Shown here in pieces: positions 54,378-63,281 of a stretch of DNA of 64,000 nucleotides (its first letter is position 1; each line of letters starts with the position of its first letter). The position numbers were made by a program, and so were the translations under genes. Below the pieces are notes generated by a model, which was given only the letters and a program-made list of their open reading frames with translations, searched no databases and had not been told where the DNA came from. Origin of the DNA: Burkholderia pyrrocinia (GTDB taxonomy: Bacteria; Pseudomonadota; Gammaproteobacteria; Burkholderiales; Burkholderiaceae); assembly GCF_001028665.1 (NCBI RefSeq), contig NZ_CP011504.1:1674001-1738000 (forward strand). The letters are read 5' to 3'.

Positions 54378-56237
54378 ATGCGGCGTGTGAAGAAAGCGGC
54401 GGGTTTGGCGTATGGCGTGCGACGCGGCTCGATGATCGCGGCGGCGGCCGTGTTGCTGGCACTGGGCGGATGCGTGCCGTCGGGCTTCCTGCCTTCGCTG
54501 TCGCTGCGCGCGCCGGCCCGCGATGCGCTTGCGCACACGGCCGGCCCCGGCGCGAACGGCGCGTGGCCGGCGCCCGACTGGGTGAAGCAGTTGCAGGATC
54601 CGCAGCTCGACGCACTGGTTGCGGAGGCCTCGCAGAACAACCCCGATCTGCAGGTCGCGCAGGCGCGGCTGCGGATCGCGCAGGCGCAGCTTCAGCAGTT
54701 CGATTCGCTGACGGGGCTGACGGGCACCGCTGGCGCGACGGTCAGCCGCGCGCGGATGCCGAAGCCCGGCGACATCGCCGACGTGACGGCGGGCGGCTAT
54801 CGCGTGCCGGTCGAGATTTTCGGCGATCCGATCGTGTCGCCGTCGTCGGTGTTCGTCGGGCTGAACTACCAGCTCGATCTGTGGGGAAAGAACCGCGCCG
54901 CGACAAAAAGCCTGATGTCGCTGCGCGACGCGGCCGGTGTCGAGGCCGAACAGGTGCGGCTCACGCTCGCCGTCGCGATCGTCACCGTGTATTGCCAGCT
55001 CGACCAGGCGTACGCGACGCAGGATCTGCTGCAACAGAAGCTGAAGATCAGCCAGCGCGTGACGGCGGTGTTGCGCGAACGCACCGCGCGCGGCCTCGAC
55101 AACGCGTACGACGCGAGCGACGCGTCGATCAAGCGCACCCGCCTGCTCGAACAGATCGCGTTGAACGACGAGCAGATCAAGCTCGCGCAACTGCAGCTCG
55201 GCGTGCTGTCGGGGCGCGGCCCCGAGCGCGGGCTCGCGCTGCAGCGGCCGCGCGTCGGCGCGTTCGCGGGCAGCGCCGTGCCGGCGCGGCTGCCGGCCGA
55301 CCTGCTCGGCCGCCGGCCGGACATCGTCGCTGCGCGGCTGCGCGTCGAAGCCGCGTTCGCGAATGCCGATTCGACGCGCGCGCAGTTCTATCCGGACGTG
55401 AACCTCGTCGCGCTCGGCGGCGTGTTTGCGCTCACGCCCGCGTCGCTGTTCTCGCGCGACTCGCTCGCCGGCTCCGTCGGCCCCGCGATCTCGTTGCCGA
55501 TCTTCGACCGTGGCCGGCTCAAAGCGAAGCTCGGCGCGGATGTCGCGCAGGCGGACGTTGCGATCGGGCTGTACAACAAGACCGTCGACGATGCGCTCGG
55601 GCAGGTCGCGCAGATCGTCACGTCGCTGCAGACCTCGCAGACGCTCGTCACGCAGCAGCAGGACGCGGTGGCGGCCGCGCAGAAGATCGTGCAGATCGCG
55701 GCCGACCGCCACCGGCGCGGCGTGCTGATGCAGAAGGATGTCGATGTCGCGGATCTCACGCTGATCGACGAGCGCGCGCAGATGATCGCGTTGCTCGGCC
55801 GGCAACGGACGCTGCGCGTCGGGCTGATCGGCGCGCTGGGCGGCGGGTTCGATGCGGGCGCAACGGTTGCGCAGGCGCCGGCCGTGCATCAGGCGCGCAG
55901 CGGAGCGGCGAGGCGCGGTGCGGCGACCGCTGCGACCGCTGGCGCGGCTGCGGCCGCGAATCGGGCGGCGGCAGGTGCTTCCGCCGATGCGCGTCAGGGA
56001 CGCAGTGTCGTGCCGCCGGCTACCGGTACGGCGAGTGCAGCACCAGCACCCGCACCTGCACCGCGCGACGATGCGGCGCGTCCGTCGACGATCGGTGCGA
56101 CCAACCCCGGCGCGACACCTCGCGGTACGCCTGTGCTCGCGCGCACGGCATCGGCGAGCCCGGCGCCGGGCGCGTCGGTCACGCCGGCGATCCCCGTCTT
56201 CCAGCACGATCGTCTGATCGTTACGCAAAGCGACTGA
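54378..56237 (+). CDS. NodT-type outer-membrane efflux lipoprotein with long C-terminal tail
   Basis: 619 aa. The lipobox LALGGC/V lies after an unusually long n-region. The TolC-like domain follows: WVKQLQDPQLDALVAEASQN, NNPDLQVAQARLRIAQAQLQ, LPADLLGRRPDIVAARLRVE and GPAISLPIFDRGRLKAKLGA. The barrel-helix part ends near residue 490. The last ~125 residues are Ala/Pro/Arg/Ser-rich and probably disordered, unlike ordinary NodT proteins. Partner of the MFS and HlyD proteins of the operon. Start 54378 is 8 bases after rhlC. Confidence 0.9.
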   Translation: MRRVKKAAGLAYGVRRGSMIAAAAVLLALGGCVPSGFLPSLSLRAPARDALAHTAGPGANGAWPAPDWVKQLQDPQLDALVAEASQNNPDLQVAQARLRIAQAQLQQFDSLTGLTGTAGATVSRARMPKPGDIADVTAGGYRVPVEIFGDPIVSPSSVFVGLNYQLDLWGKNRAATKSLMSLRDAAGVEAEQVRLTLAVAIVTVYCQLDQAYATQDLLQQKLKISQRVTAVLRERTARGLDNAYDASDASIKRTRLLEQIALNDEQIKLAQLQLGVLSGRGPERGLALQRPRVGAFAGSAVPARLPADLLGRRPDIVAARLRVEAAFANADSTRAQFYPDVNLVALGGVFALTPASLFSRDSLAGSVGPAISLPIFDRGRLKAKLGADVAQADVAIGLYNKTVDDALGQVAQIVTSLQTSQTLVTQQQDAVAAAQKIVQIAADRHRRGVLMQKDVDVADLTLIDERAQMIALLGRQRTLRVGLIGALGGGFDAGATVAQAPAVHQARSGAARRGAATAATAGAAAAANRAAAGASADARQGRSVVPPATGTASAAPAPAPAPRDDAARPSTIGATNPGATPRGTPVLARTASASPAPGASVTPAIPVFQHDRLIVTQSD

Positions 56238-57427
56238 TGCACCACGACAACCTTCATACCGCCGCGCAGCCGGCCGCGCTGAACGACCCGGCACTCGATA
56301 CGCGCCGCGCGACGCGCCGCAAGCGCTTCACCGTGTTCTTCGCGGTCGTGCTGCTGGCCGCGCTCGCGTGGATCGCGTACTGGCTGTTGAGCGACCGCTA
56401 TTACGAAGACACCGACGACGCGTATGTCGCGGGCAGCATCGTGCAGGTCGCCGCGCAGATTCCGGGCGCCGTGACCGATGTGCTGGTTGCCGATACGCAG
56501 GCCGTGCGCGCCGGGCAGACGCTCGTGCGGCTCGACGACACCGAGGCGTCCGTCGCGTTCGCGCAGGCGAAGGCGCAGCTCGCGCAGGCCGTGCGGCAGG
56601 TCGCGAACGCGAAGATTTCGAACACGATGTACGTCGAGGCCGTGAACGCGCGGCGTGCCGACCTGTCGCTCGCGCAGCGTGCGTTCGCGGCGCGCTCGGG
56701 CGCATCGGTCGAGATCGTCGCGCCCGAGGAGCTGGCGCGTGCGCGCGCGGCGGTGGCCGGCGCGCAGGCGAATCTCGCGGCCGCGCAGGCGCAGCTCGAT
56801 GCCGCGCGCGCGCTCGGCAGCAAGCTGCCCGTCGACCAAAGCCCGGCCGTCGTGCAGGCAGCCGCGCAGTTCAAGCTCGCGTACCGGAACCTGAAGCGCA
56901 CGACGATCGTCGCGCCCGTCGACGGCACGATCGGGCAGCGCTCGGTGCAGGTCGGCCAGCAGGTCGGGCCCGGCGTGCCGCTGATGTCGGTCGTGCAGTT
57001 GAACCGGCTGTGGATCGAGGCGAATTTCAAGGAAGGGCAGATCCGCCACATGCGCGTCGGGCAGCCGGTCGAGGTCGTGTCGGACCTCTATGGCACGCGC
57101 GTGGCCTATCGCGGCCGCGTGCAGGGCTTCTCGGCGGGCACGGGCAGTGCGTTCTCGATGCTGCCGTCGCAGAACGCGGCCGGCAACTGGATCAAGGTCG
57201 TGCAGCGCGTGCCGGTCGTGATCGCGATCGATCCGCGCGATCTCGCCGCGCACCCGCTGCGCGTCGGTTTGTCGATGCGCGCGACGGTCGACACGCACGA
57301 CCGCAACGGCCACGCGCTCGACAGCGAACCGCCGACGCCGGCCGTCAGCACGCGTGTGCACGACGGCGTCGCGAGCGAGGCCGATGCGGCCGCCGCGGCG
57401 GTCATCCGCGAGAATCAGGGCGGGTAA
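56237..57427 (+). CDS. HlyD/EmrA-family membrane-fusion adaptor
   Basis: 396 aa, inner-membrane anchored (transmembrane ~30-50). The lipoyl/beta-barrel parts surround an alpha-hairpin: YEDTDDAYVAGSIVQVAAQI, AGQTLVRLDDTEASVAFAQA, IVAPVDGTIGQRSVQVGQQV and VVQLNRLWIEANFKEGQIRH. Start overlaps the stop of the outer-membrane factor (TGATG). With the DHA2 pump and NodT protein it completes a tripartite exporter, last gene of the rhl operon. Confidence 0.93.
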   Translation: MHHDNLHTAAQPAALNDPALDTRRATRRKRFTVFFAVVLLAALAWIAYWLLSDRYYEDTDDAYVAGSIVQVAAQIPGAVTDVLVADTQAVRAGQTLVRLDDTEASVAFAQAKAQLAQAVRQVANAKISNTMYVEAVNARRADLSLAQRAFAARSGASVEIVAPEELARARAAVAGAQANLAAAQAQLDAARALGSKLPVDQSPAVVQAAAQFKLAYRNLKRTTIVAPVDGTIGQRSVQVGQQVGPGVPLMSVVQLNRLWIEANFKEGQIRHMRVGQPVEVVSDLYGTRVAYRGRVQGFSAGTGSAFSMLPSQNAAGNWIKVVQRVPVVIAIDPRDLAAHPLRVGLSMRATVDTHDRNGHALDSEPPTPAVSTRVHDGVASEADAAAAAVIRENQGG

Positions 57428-57683
57428 CGCCCGCCGAAAAAAGGGCAGGGCCGGTCGCCAGGGCCGGTCCGACCCGGGATGCATCCTGCTGCGTCCCGGC
57501 CTTCCCGTCGTTTCCCGCCCGACTTTCGTATTTCCGCCATCGATGTCGGCGCCGTTCAAACGCATGTCGCGTTTGAGACATCGGCGCCCCTGCCTCCGGG
57601 ACTACTCTCGAACAGCACGTTGCGTGCGCGCCGCATTCGCCGGCGTGCCGCCGCGCCATCCAACGAGACATGGAGACAATACG

Positions 57684-58880
57684 ATGAGCAGCAATCGAGG
57701 TGTCGTCTATCTTGGACCGGGCCAGGTCGAAGTCCAGAGCATCGATTATCCGAAGATGGTCGATCCGAGCGGCCGCGCGATCGGCCACGGCGTGATCCTG
57801 AAGGTGGTCAGCACGAACATCTGCGGTTCCGACCAGCACATGGTGCGCGGCCGCACGACCGCGCCGGTCGGCCTCGTGCTCGGTCACGAGATCACGGGCG
57901 AAGTGGTCGAAGTGGGCCGCGACGTCGAGACGCTGAAGCTCGGCGATCTCGTGTCGGTGCCGTTCAACGTCGCGTGCGGGCGCTGCGCGATGTGCAAGGA
58001 CACGCATACGGGCGTGTGCCTGAACGTGAACCCGTCGCGTGCCGGCGGCGCATACGGCTACGTCGACATGGGCGGCTGGATCGGCGGCCAGGCCGAATAC
58101 GTGCTCGTGCCGTATGCCGATTTCAACCTGCTGAAATTCCCCGACCGCGACCAGGCGATGGCGAAGATCCGCGATCTGACCTGCCTGTCCGACATTCTGC
58201 CGACCGGTTATCACGGCGCGGTGAGCGCGGGCGTGAAGCCGGGCTCGACGGTCTATATCGCGGGCGCGGGCCCGGTCGGGATGGCGGCGGCCGCCTCGGC
58301 GCGCCTGCTCGGCGCGGCCGTGACGATCGTCGGCGACATGAACGCGGAACGCCTCGCGCACGCGAGGGCGATGGGCTTCGAGACGGTCGACCTGTCGAAG
58401 GACGCATCGCTCGGCGAACAGATCGAACAGATTCTCGGCGTGCCCGAGATCGACTGCGCGGTCGACTGCGTCGGCTTCGAGGCGCACGGCCACGGTTCGT
58501 CGGGTCACTCGGAAGAGGCGCCCGCGACGGTGCTGAACTCGCTGATGGAAATCACGCGGCCGGCCGGCGCGATCGGCATCCCGGGCCTGTACGTGACCGA
58601 CGATCCGGGCGCGAAGGACAAGGCCGCGCAGCACGGCAGCCTGAGCATCCGCTTCGGCCTCGGCTGGGCGAAGTCGCATTCGTTCTTCACGGGCCAGACG
58701 CCGGTGCTGAAGTACAACCGCAACCTGATGCAGGCGATCCTGTTCGACCGTCTGCCGATCGCGAAGATCGTCAACGTCGAAGTGATCTCGCTCGACCAGG
58801 CGCCGGAAGGCTACAAGAAGTTCGACGGCGGCGCGCCGCGCAAATTCGTCATCGACCCGCACGGGTTGCTGGCGGCCTGA
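57684..58880 (+). CDS. fdhA: Glutathione-independent formaldehyde dehydrogenase
   Basis: 398-aa zinc- and NAD-dependent enzyme, the length of Pseudomonas putida FdhA, oxidising formaldehyde to formate. NICGSDQHMVRGRTTAPVG carries the catalytic-zinc Cys, CGRCAMCKDTHTGVCLNVNP the structural-zinc Cys cluster, and YIAGAGPVGMAAAASARLLG the Rossmann motif. ATG 57684 has GGAGAC upstream. Formaldehyde can arise from sarcosine and dimethylglycine oxidation, linking it with the sox genes at the other end of the window. It could alternatively act on other aldehydes by dismutation. Confidence 0.95.
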   Translation: MSSNRGVVYLGPGQVEVQSIDYPKMVDPSGRAIGHGVILKVVSTNICGSDQHMVRGRTTAPVGLVLGHEITGEVVEVGRDVETLKLGDLVSVPFNVACGRCAMCKDTHTGVCLNVNPSRAGGAYGYVDMGGWIGGQAEYVLVPYADFNLLKFPDRDQAMAKIRDLTCLSDILPTGYHGAVSAGVKPGSTVYIAGAGPVGMAAAASARLLGAAVTIVGDMNAERLAHARAMGFETVDLSKDASLGEQIEQILGVPEIDCAVDCVGFEAHGHGSSGHSEEAPATVLNSLMEITRPAGAIGIPGLYVTDDPGAKDKAAQHGSLSIRFGLGWAKSHSFFTGQTPVLKYNRNLMQAILFDRLPIAKIVNVEVISLDQAPEGYKKFDGGAPRKFVIDPHGLLAA

Positions 58881-58915
58881 TGCGCTAGCGTTCGACACGC
58901 GCAACACGCAATGCG

Positions 58916-58948
58916 AAACGGGCGGTTCCGGAAACGGGCCGCCCGTTT
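58916..58948. terminator. Intrinsic terminator after fdhA
   Basis: AAACGGGCGG (58916-58925) pairs with CCGCCCGTTT (58939-58948) with a 13-base loop; TTTT runs at the end. Located between fdhA and the convergent zinc-ribbon gene. Confidence 0.8.
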
Positions 58949-59099
58949 TCGTTGCGGGTACGGCGAGGCGGGCGGGGCATGTGCCGGCGCTGGCGAATGA
59001 CCCATTGAACGTCGCGCGTCCGTCGCGACGCAAATGGTTTTTTCGAGTACCGGTTTAGAAAATTGAAGTGGCGGGCGCGAGAACCGCCGGACCGCGCAC

Positions 59100-59858
59100 T
59101 CAGTGGCCGCGATAGAGCTTCGCGACGTCGGCGTTGCCGGTTGCGGTGCGCCGCACGTGGCCGGTGTGCAGGCTCACCCGGCGGATCGAATGCGTGCGAT
59201 GCGCGGGATCGCGACTGACTCGCCAGTCCGCGAGGCGAACTGCCCCGCCGTGCGTCCGGCCGGGCTCGCGAATCGACGGCGCGGCCTGCGCAACCGGCAT
59301 TCGGTTCGCGGGTTCGCCGGCGCTCGGGCCGCCGTGTTGTGGATTGGCCACCAGTTGCGTTCCGTCAGTCGAATGAAACGGGTAGACGGGCACCGGCACC
59401 ACCGGCGGCGCCGGATCGGTCGATGCATGCAGACCGGACTCGGTCGCTGACGCGGCAGGCGTACCGGAGCCGCGACAAACGGGATCGGCCTTGCATGTCC
59501 GGTCGACCATCACGTAGCCGCCGACCAGCAGCACGAGCGTCAGGATGCTCAGGATCGGTGCGCTCGATGCGCGCGGCTGCCGGAAGGCCGCGTTGCGCAG
59601 CGTACGCGCGACGCGCGACGACCACGTATGGAAGGACTGCGGCGCATGCGTGGCATGCGCGTCGTCCGACGCGCGGCGAATCGGATCGAACGGCCAGTTC
59701 CACTGGCCGCAGACAGGGCAGTGCTCGAGTGCGCGGAAGGCCACGAAGCCGCATTCCCTGCAGCGGCAGCAAGCGGCATGCCGCGAGTCGGCGCGCGTGT
59801 TCAGCACGGCGCGCCACGCATCGTGCGCGCGAACGTTCCGGTTGGGGAGGACTCGCAT
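59100..59858 (-). CDS. Zinc-ribbon single-span membrane protein
   Basis: 252 aa. Residues ~28-53 carry a two-knuckle zinc ribbon, CCRCRECGFVAFRAL and CPVCGQWNWPFD. A transmembrane segment at ~105-125 (ILSILTLVLLVGGYVMV) follows. The C-terminal ~125 residues are Pro/Ala-rich, low complexity, presumably outside the cytoplasm. No enzymatic motif. There is no ribosome-binding site at the start; a short frame ends 22 bases upstream (listed separately), so translational coupling is possible. Function unknown. Confidence 0.65.
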   Translation of the reverse strand: MRVLPNRNVRAHDAWRAVLNTRADSRHAACCRCRECGFVAFRALEHCPVCGQWNWPFDPIRRASDDAHATHAPQSFHTWSSRVARTLRNAAFRQPRASSAPILSILTLVLLVGGYVMVDRTCKADPVCRGSGTPAASATESGLHASTDPAPPVVPVPVYPFHSTDGTQLVANPQHGGPSAGEPANRMPVAQAAPSIREPGRTHGGAVRLADWRVSRDPAHRTHSIRRVSLHTGHVRRTATGNADVAKLYRGH

Positions 59859-59879
59859 CGTTCGAAGCGGCAGGCGCCG

Positions 59880-59996
59880 TCAACGAGACGAACGATCGCC
59901 GATGACCGTGATTTTTTCGTACCCGGCAGTCGATCCACGCGTGCCGGCATCCAGCGGAGCGCGCGTCGTCGACTGTCGTTCGCATGCGGTGCTCAT
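59880..59996 (-). CDS. Possible 38-residue small protein upstream of zinc-ribbon gene
   Basis: ATG at 59996 has a strong ribosome-binding site (ATGGAGAATCAC) and encodes MSTACERQSTTRAPLDAG then 20 more residues before TGA at 59880. Polar, no hydrophobic core. It could be a leader peptide coupled to the downstream gene; coding status uncertain. Confidence 0.35.
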   Translation of the reverse strand: MSTACERQSTTRAPLDAGTRGSTAGYEKITVIGDRSSR

Positions 59997-60120
59997 GTGA
60001 TTCTCCATAACATCGGACGCATCGAACACGTTCGTCCGTGGCTGCCTTCCGCTTCATTCTTTGTCGCTCGCGCGCGAAACGCAAGGCGCATGTCGGTCGT
60101 CGCGATCCGCGCGTTCTGCG

Positions 60121-61542
60121 CTAACCGTCGTGCCGCTGCCGGGCCGCGAGCATCCCGATGGTTTGCATCGCACGTTCGACAGCCGGCGTCCACGGCCGGC
60201 CGTAGTTGAGCCGCAGATAACGGCGGAATCCACCGGTCGCGGAAAAGATCGGCCCCGGCGCGATGCTGACGCCGTTTTCCATCGCATCGCCGAACAGGTG
60301 CATCGCGTCCACGCGCGGCGGCAGTTCGATCCACAGGAAATACCCGCCGTCGGGCGTGAACACTTCGGTGCCGGCCGGAAAATACGCGCGAACCGCGGCG
60401 AGCATTTGCGCCTGGTGCGCGGCGAGATTGCGCCGCAGTTTCTGCAGGAACCGGTCGTATGTGCCGTCGCGCAGGTAGCTCGAAATCGCCATCTGCGCGG
60501 GCACGTCCGCCGACGGCGCGCTCGCGCCTTTCGCCTGCCGGATTTGCCGCACGTAGCGTCCGGCTGCGACCCAGCCGATCCGGAACCCGGGCGCGAGGCA
60601 TTTCGAGAACGAGCCGCAATGCAGGACGAGCCCGCTGTCGTCATACAGTTTCGCGGGGCGCGTGGGTATCGATCCGAAATGCAGTTCGCCGTACACGTCG
60701 TCCTCGATCAGCGGCACGCCGCGCGACGCGAGCAGGTCGATCAGCGCGCGCTTGCGCTCGTCGGTCATCGTCGCGCCGGTCGGGTTGTGGAACGACGTCA
60801 TGAACCAGCAGGCGCGCACCGGATGCGTGTCGAGCGCCTCCGCGAGCGCGTCGAGGTCGAGGCCGGTGCGCGGGTCGACCGGAATCTCGACGGCCTTCAG
60901 GTGCAGGCGCTGCACGGCCTGCAGCACCGCATGGAATGCCGGTCGTTCGATCGCGACGATGTCGCCGGGGCGCGTCAGCGCCTGCAGGCTGAGCGTCAGC
61001 GCTTCGAGCGCGCCGGTCGTGATGACGATCTCGTCCATCGGCAAGGCCGCACCCGCGCTCAGGTAGCGCAACGCGATCTCGCGACGCAGCGCGTCGTTGC
61101 CGGGCGGCATTCCGGACAGCAGCTTCGTGCGATCCATGCTGCGAGCCGCCGACGCCACGTAGCGCCACAGGCTGCCCATCGGAAACAGCGAATAGCTGGC
61201 GAATGCCGAGCCGAGCTGGACGATGTCTTCGTACTTGACGGAGTCGAGCAGGCGGAACAGCGGATCGCCGCCGCCGGTTGGCGCAGCGGCCGGCTTGCGC
61301 GGCGGATCGTGGCCGAACCGGACGTGTTTGTCTTCGAGGTTCGCAACGAAATAACCGGACCGCGCACGCGCGACGATCAGACCCTCGCTTTCGAGCGCGT
61401 AGTACGCGCGAAACACGGTGGACGGGCTCACGCCATACGCGCGGCAGGCCGCGCGCACGGTGGGGATGCGCGCACCGGCCGCCAGGTCGCCGCGCCGGAT
61501 CGCATCGGCGATCGTCTGTGCCAGCGCCGCATATCGCTTCAT
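60121..61542 (-). CDS. MocR-type GntR/aminotransferase-like transcriptional regulator
   Basis: 473 aa. The GntR winged HTH at ~1-70 (IPTVRAACRAYGVSPSTVFR) is fused to a PLP-dependent aminotransferase-fold domain; the PLP lysine is in LHCGSFSKCLAPGFRIGW. In MocR proteins the fused domain senses an amino compound or PLP and does not normally transaminate. GGAGGGCTGGC precedes the ATG at 61542. It is divergent from the secreted protein at 61810, with two duplicated motif blocks between them that are good candidates for its binding sites. Confidence 0.92.
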   Translation of the reverse strand: MKRYAALAQTIADAIRRGDLAAGARIPTVRAACRAYGVSPSTVFRAYYALESEGLIVARARSGYFVANLEDKHVRFGHDPPRKPAAAPTGGGDPLFRLLDSVKYEDIVQLGSAFASYSLFPMGSLWRYVASAARSMDRTKLLSGMPPGNDALRREIALRYLSAGAALPMDEIVITTGALEALTLSLQALTRPGDIVAIERPAFHAVLQAVQRLHLKAVEIPVDPRTGLDLDALAEALDTHPVRACWFMTSFHNPTGATMTDERKRALIDLLASRGVPLIEDDVYGELHFGSIPTRPAKLYDDSGLVLHCGSFSKCLAPGFRIGWVAAGRYVRQIRQAKGASAPSADVPAQMAISSYLRDGTYDRFLQKLRRNLAAHQAQMLAAVRAYFPAGTEVFTPDGGYFLWIELPPRVDAMHLFGDAMENGVSIAPGPIFSATGGFRRYLRLNYGRPWTPAVERAMQTIGMLAARQRHDG

Positions 61543-61625
61543 GCCAGCCCTCCGGCCGCTCGGGCCTTGCTGAAAAAAGAGTAGCACGGCACCCGTCGTG
61601 CGCCATTGCGCCCCAATCGCTGATC

Positions 61626-61708
61626 CGCAAGTTTTTGATGGACTTTGATCCTTTTCTTTCGTCTGACGAGCGGGCATGATTTCGCAAGTTTTTTTCCCGA
61701 CGTCTGAC
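61626..61708. promoter_or_regulatory. Duplicated motif block in MocR/secreted-protein divergent region
   Basis: CGCAAGTTTTT occurs at 61626-61636 and 61683-61693; GTCTGAC follows each at 61661-61667 and 61702-61708. Two direct-repeat half-sites of this kind are the expected target format for MocR dimers (family knowledge). Regulation is inferred. Confidence 0.5.
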
Positions 61709-61809
61709 TATGAAGGAGTCCACGCTGCCCGGCGGCTGATCCGTGACCCTTGCGCGTCCTGCGCGCGACCTTGTCTGCGGCGTCCTCACCTTACCCGGAA
61801 TCATTCAGC

Positions 61810-63222
61810 GTGAAATCGAAGACCCTCATCGCGGGCCTGGTGGCCGGCATCGCCCTCAACCTGTTCAGCGGCGCCGCCACGGCGGCCTGCATCAGCAATC
61901 CCGCGGCCCAGCCGAACGCGACGTTCCCTGCCGCGCTGACCGGCAAGCTCGTCTATCACAGCTACGTCAAGTACGGCGACGGCACGAGCCAGCTGTTCCT
62001 CTACGACTTCTCGGCCCATACGCTGACGCAACTGAGCAAGAGCACGTGGGGCATCACCGATCCGATGAACGGCGTGTTCAGCCCCGACGGCAAGTGGCTC
62101 GCGTTCATGGGCATCAGCAACGGCGCATGGAACGTGTTCATGCTGCAGCTCGGCGCCGGCACGCCGCCCGTCAACATGACGAACAGCACGGGCGCCACGC
62201 GCAACGAGGATCCGAAATTCAGCACGGACGGCAAGACGCTCGTGTTCAAGCAGAACGGCGACGTCAAGCAGGCGGCGCTGTCGTACACGAGCGCGGGCCC
62301 GGTGTTCACGTCGGTCGTGAGCCTGACGAACGCGCCGGCCGGCGCCGAATACTCGATGCCGTATCTCGCGCCGGACGCGAGCGCCGTGTACTACGCGACC
62401 GGCACCGGCTCGAACATGGGGCTGATGAAGCGCACGATCGCGACCGGCGCGACCGCCGTGTTCGATCATCCGGCCGGGCTGCAGACGTACTACCCGATCG
62501 TGCGCGCGGACGGCATGGTGTTCTACGCGCGCTGGAAAGACAGTGGCGCGGCCGACCAGATCTATTCGAAGACCGCCGACCCGGCATCGACGCCGAATGC
62601 GTTGTCGCTCAACGACTGCATCAGCAACAACTCGGACCCGGCGCCGGTGAGTGGTACGAACTATCTGTTCTTCTCGTCGACGACGGCGGGCGGCTATCAG
62701 CTCTACGTCGGCGACGTGACGACCGGCCAGCGCTGGAGCCTGTCGCAGTTCGGCGTGAATGCCGATACGACGAAGGCCAAGCTCGGGTCGAGCTATTACG
62801 GCGGCCCGGCCGCCGCGCAGCCGACGCTGCTGTCGCAAGGGCGTCCGGCCGCCGCGTCGGCGAGCTACAACGCGTCGCTCACGCCCGACAAGGCGTTCGA
62901 CGGTAACGCGACGGGCACACGCTGGGATTCGCCGGAAGGCGCCGGTGTCGGTTCGCAGTGGATCTCCGTGGATCTCGGCGCGGTGAAGCACATCGATCAC
63001 GTCGATCTGTACTGGGATGCGGGCGCGCTCGTCTACCAGATCCAGACGTCGAACGACAACGCGAACTGGACGACGATCTATTCAACGAGCAACGGCGGTT
63101 CATATAGCCACGTCACGCTGCCGAATCTCAACGGCAGCGGTCGTTACGTGCGGATGCTCGGCACGCAGCGCGCGACGCAGTGGGGTTACTCGCTCTACGA
63201 AATGCAGGTGTGGGGATCGTAA
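61810..63222 (+). CDS. Secreted PD40/TolB-like propeller protein with C-terminal discoidin domain
   Basis: 470 aa. Signal peptide ends near SGAATA. Repeated propeller blades include GVFSPDGKWLAFMGI, PKFSTDGKTLVFKQ and MPYLAPDASAVYYATG. The last ~130 residues match an F5/8 type C (discoidin) module: DKAFDGNATGTRWDSPEG, QWISVDLGAVKHIDHVDLYW and GRYVRMLGTQRATQWGYSLYEMQVWG. Such proteins bind carbohydrates or membranes outside the cell. GTG start at 61810 is chosen because it begins the signal peptide; no clear ribosome-binding site. Divergent from MocR, perhaps under its control. Confidence 0.85.
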   Translation: MKSKTLIAGLVAGIALNLFSGAATAACISNPAAQPNATFPAALTGKLVYHSYVKYGDGTSQLFLYDFSAHTLTQLSKSTWGITDPMNGVFSPDGKWLAFMGISNGAWNVFMLQLGAGTPPVNMTNSTGATRNEDPKFSTDGKTLVFKQNGDVKQAALSYTSAGPVFTSVVSLTNAPAGAEYSMPYLAPDASAVYYATGTGSNMGLMKRTIATGATAVFDHPAGLQTYYPIVRADGMVFYARWKDSGAADQIYSKTADPASTPNALSLNDCISNNSDPAPVSGTNYLFFSSTTAGGYQLYVGDVTTGQRWSLSQFGVNADTTKAKLGSSYYGGPAAAQPTLLSQGRPAAASASYNASLTPDKAFDGNATGTRWDSPEGAGVGSQWISVDLGAVKHIDHVDLYWDAGALVYQIQTSNDNANWTTIYSTSNGGSYSHVTLPNLNGSGRYVRMLGTQRATQWGYSLYEMQVWGS

Positions 63223-63228
63223 GCGCAA

Positions 63229-63257
63229 AAAAAGGCGGCTTTCAAAGCCGCCTTTTT
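63229..63257. terminator. Bidirectional intrinsic terminator
   Basis: AAAAAGGCGGC (63229-63239) pairs with GCCGCCTTTTT (63247-63257) over loop TTTCAAA, with A- and T-tracts, between two convergent genes. Confidence 0.9.
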
Positions 63258-63281
63258 CATGCGTTACGCGCAGCGCGCCGT

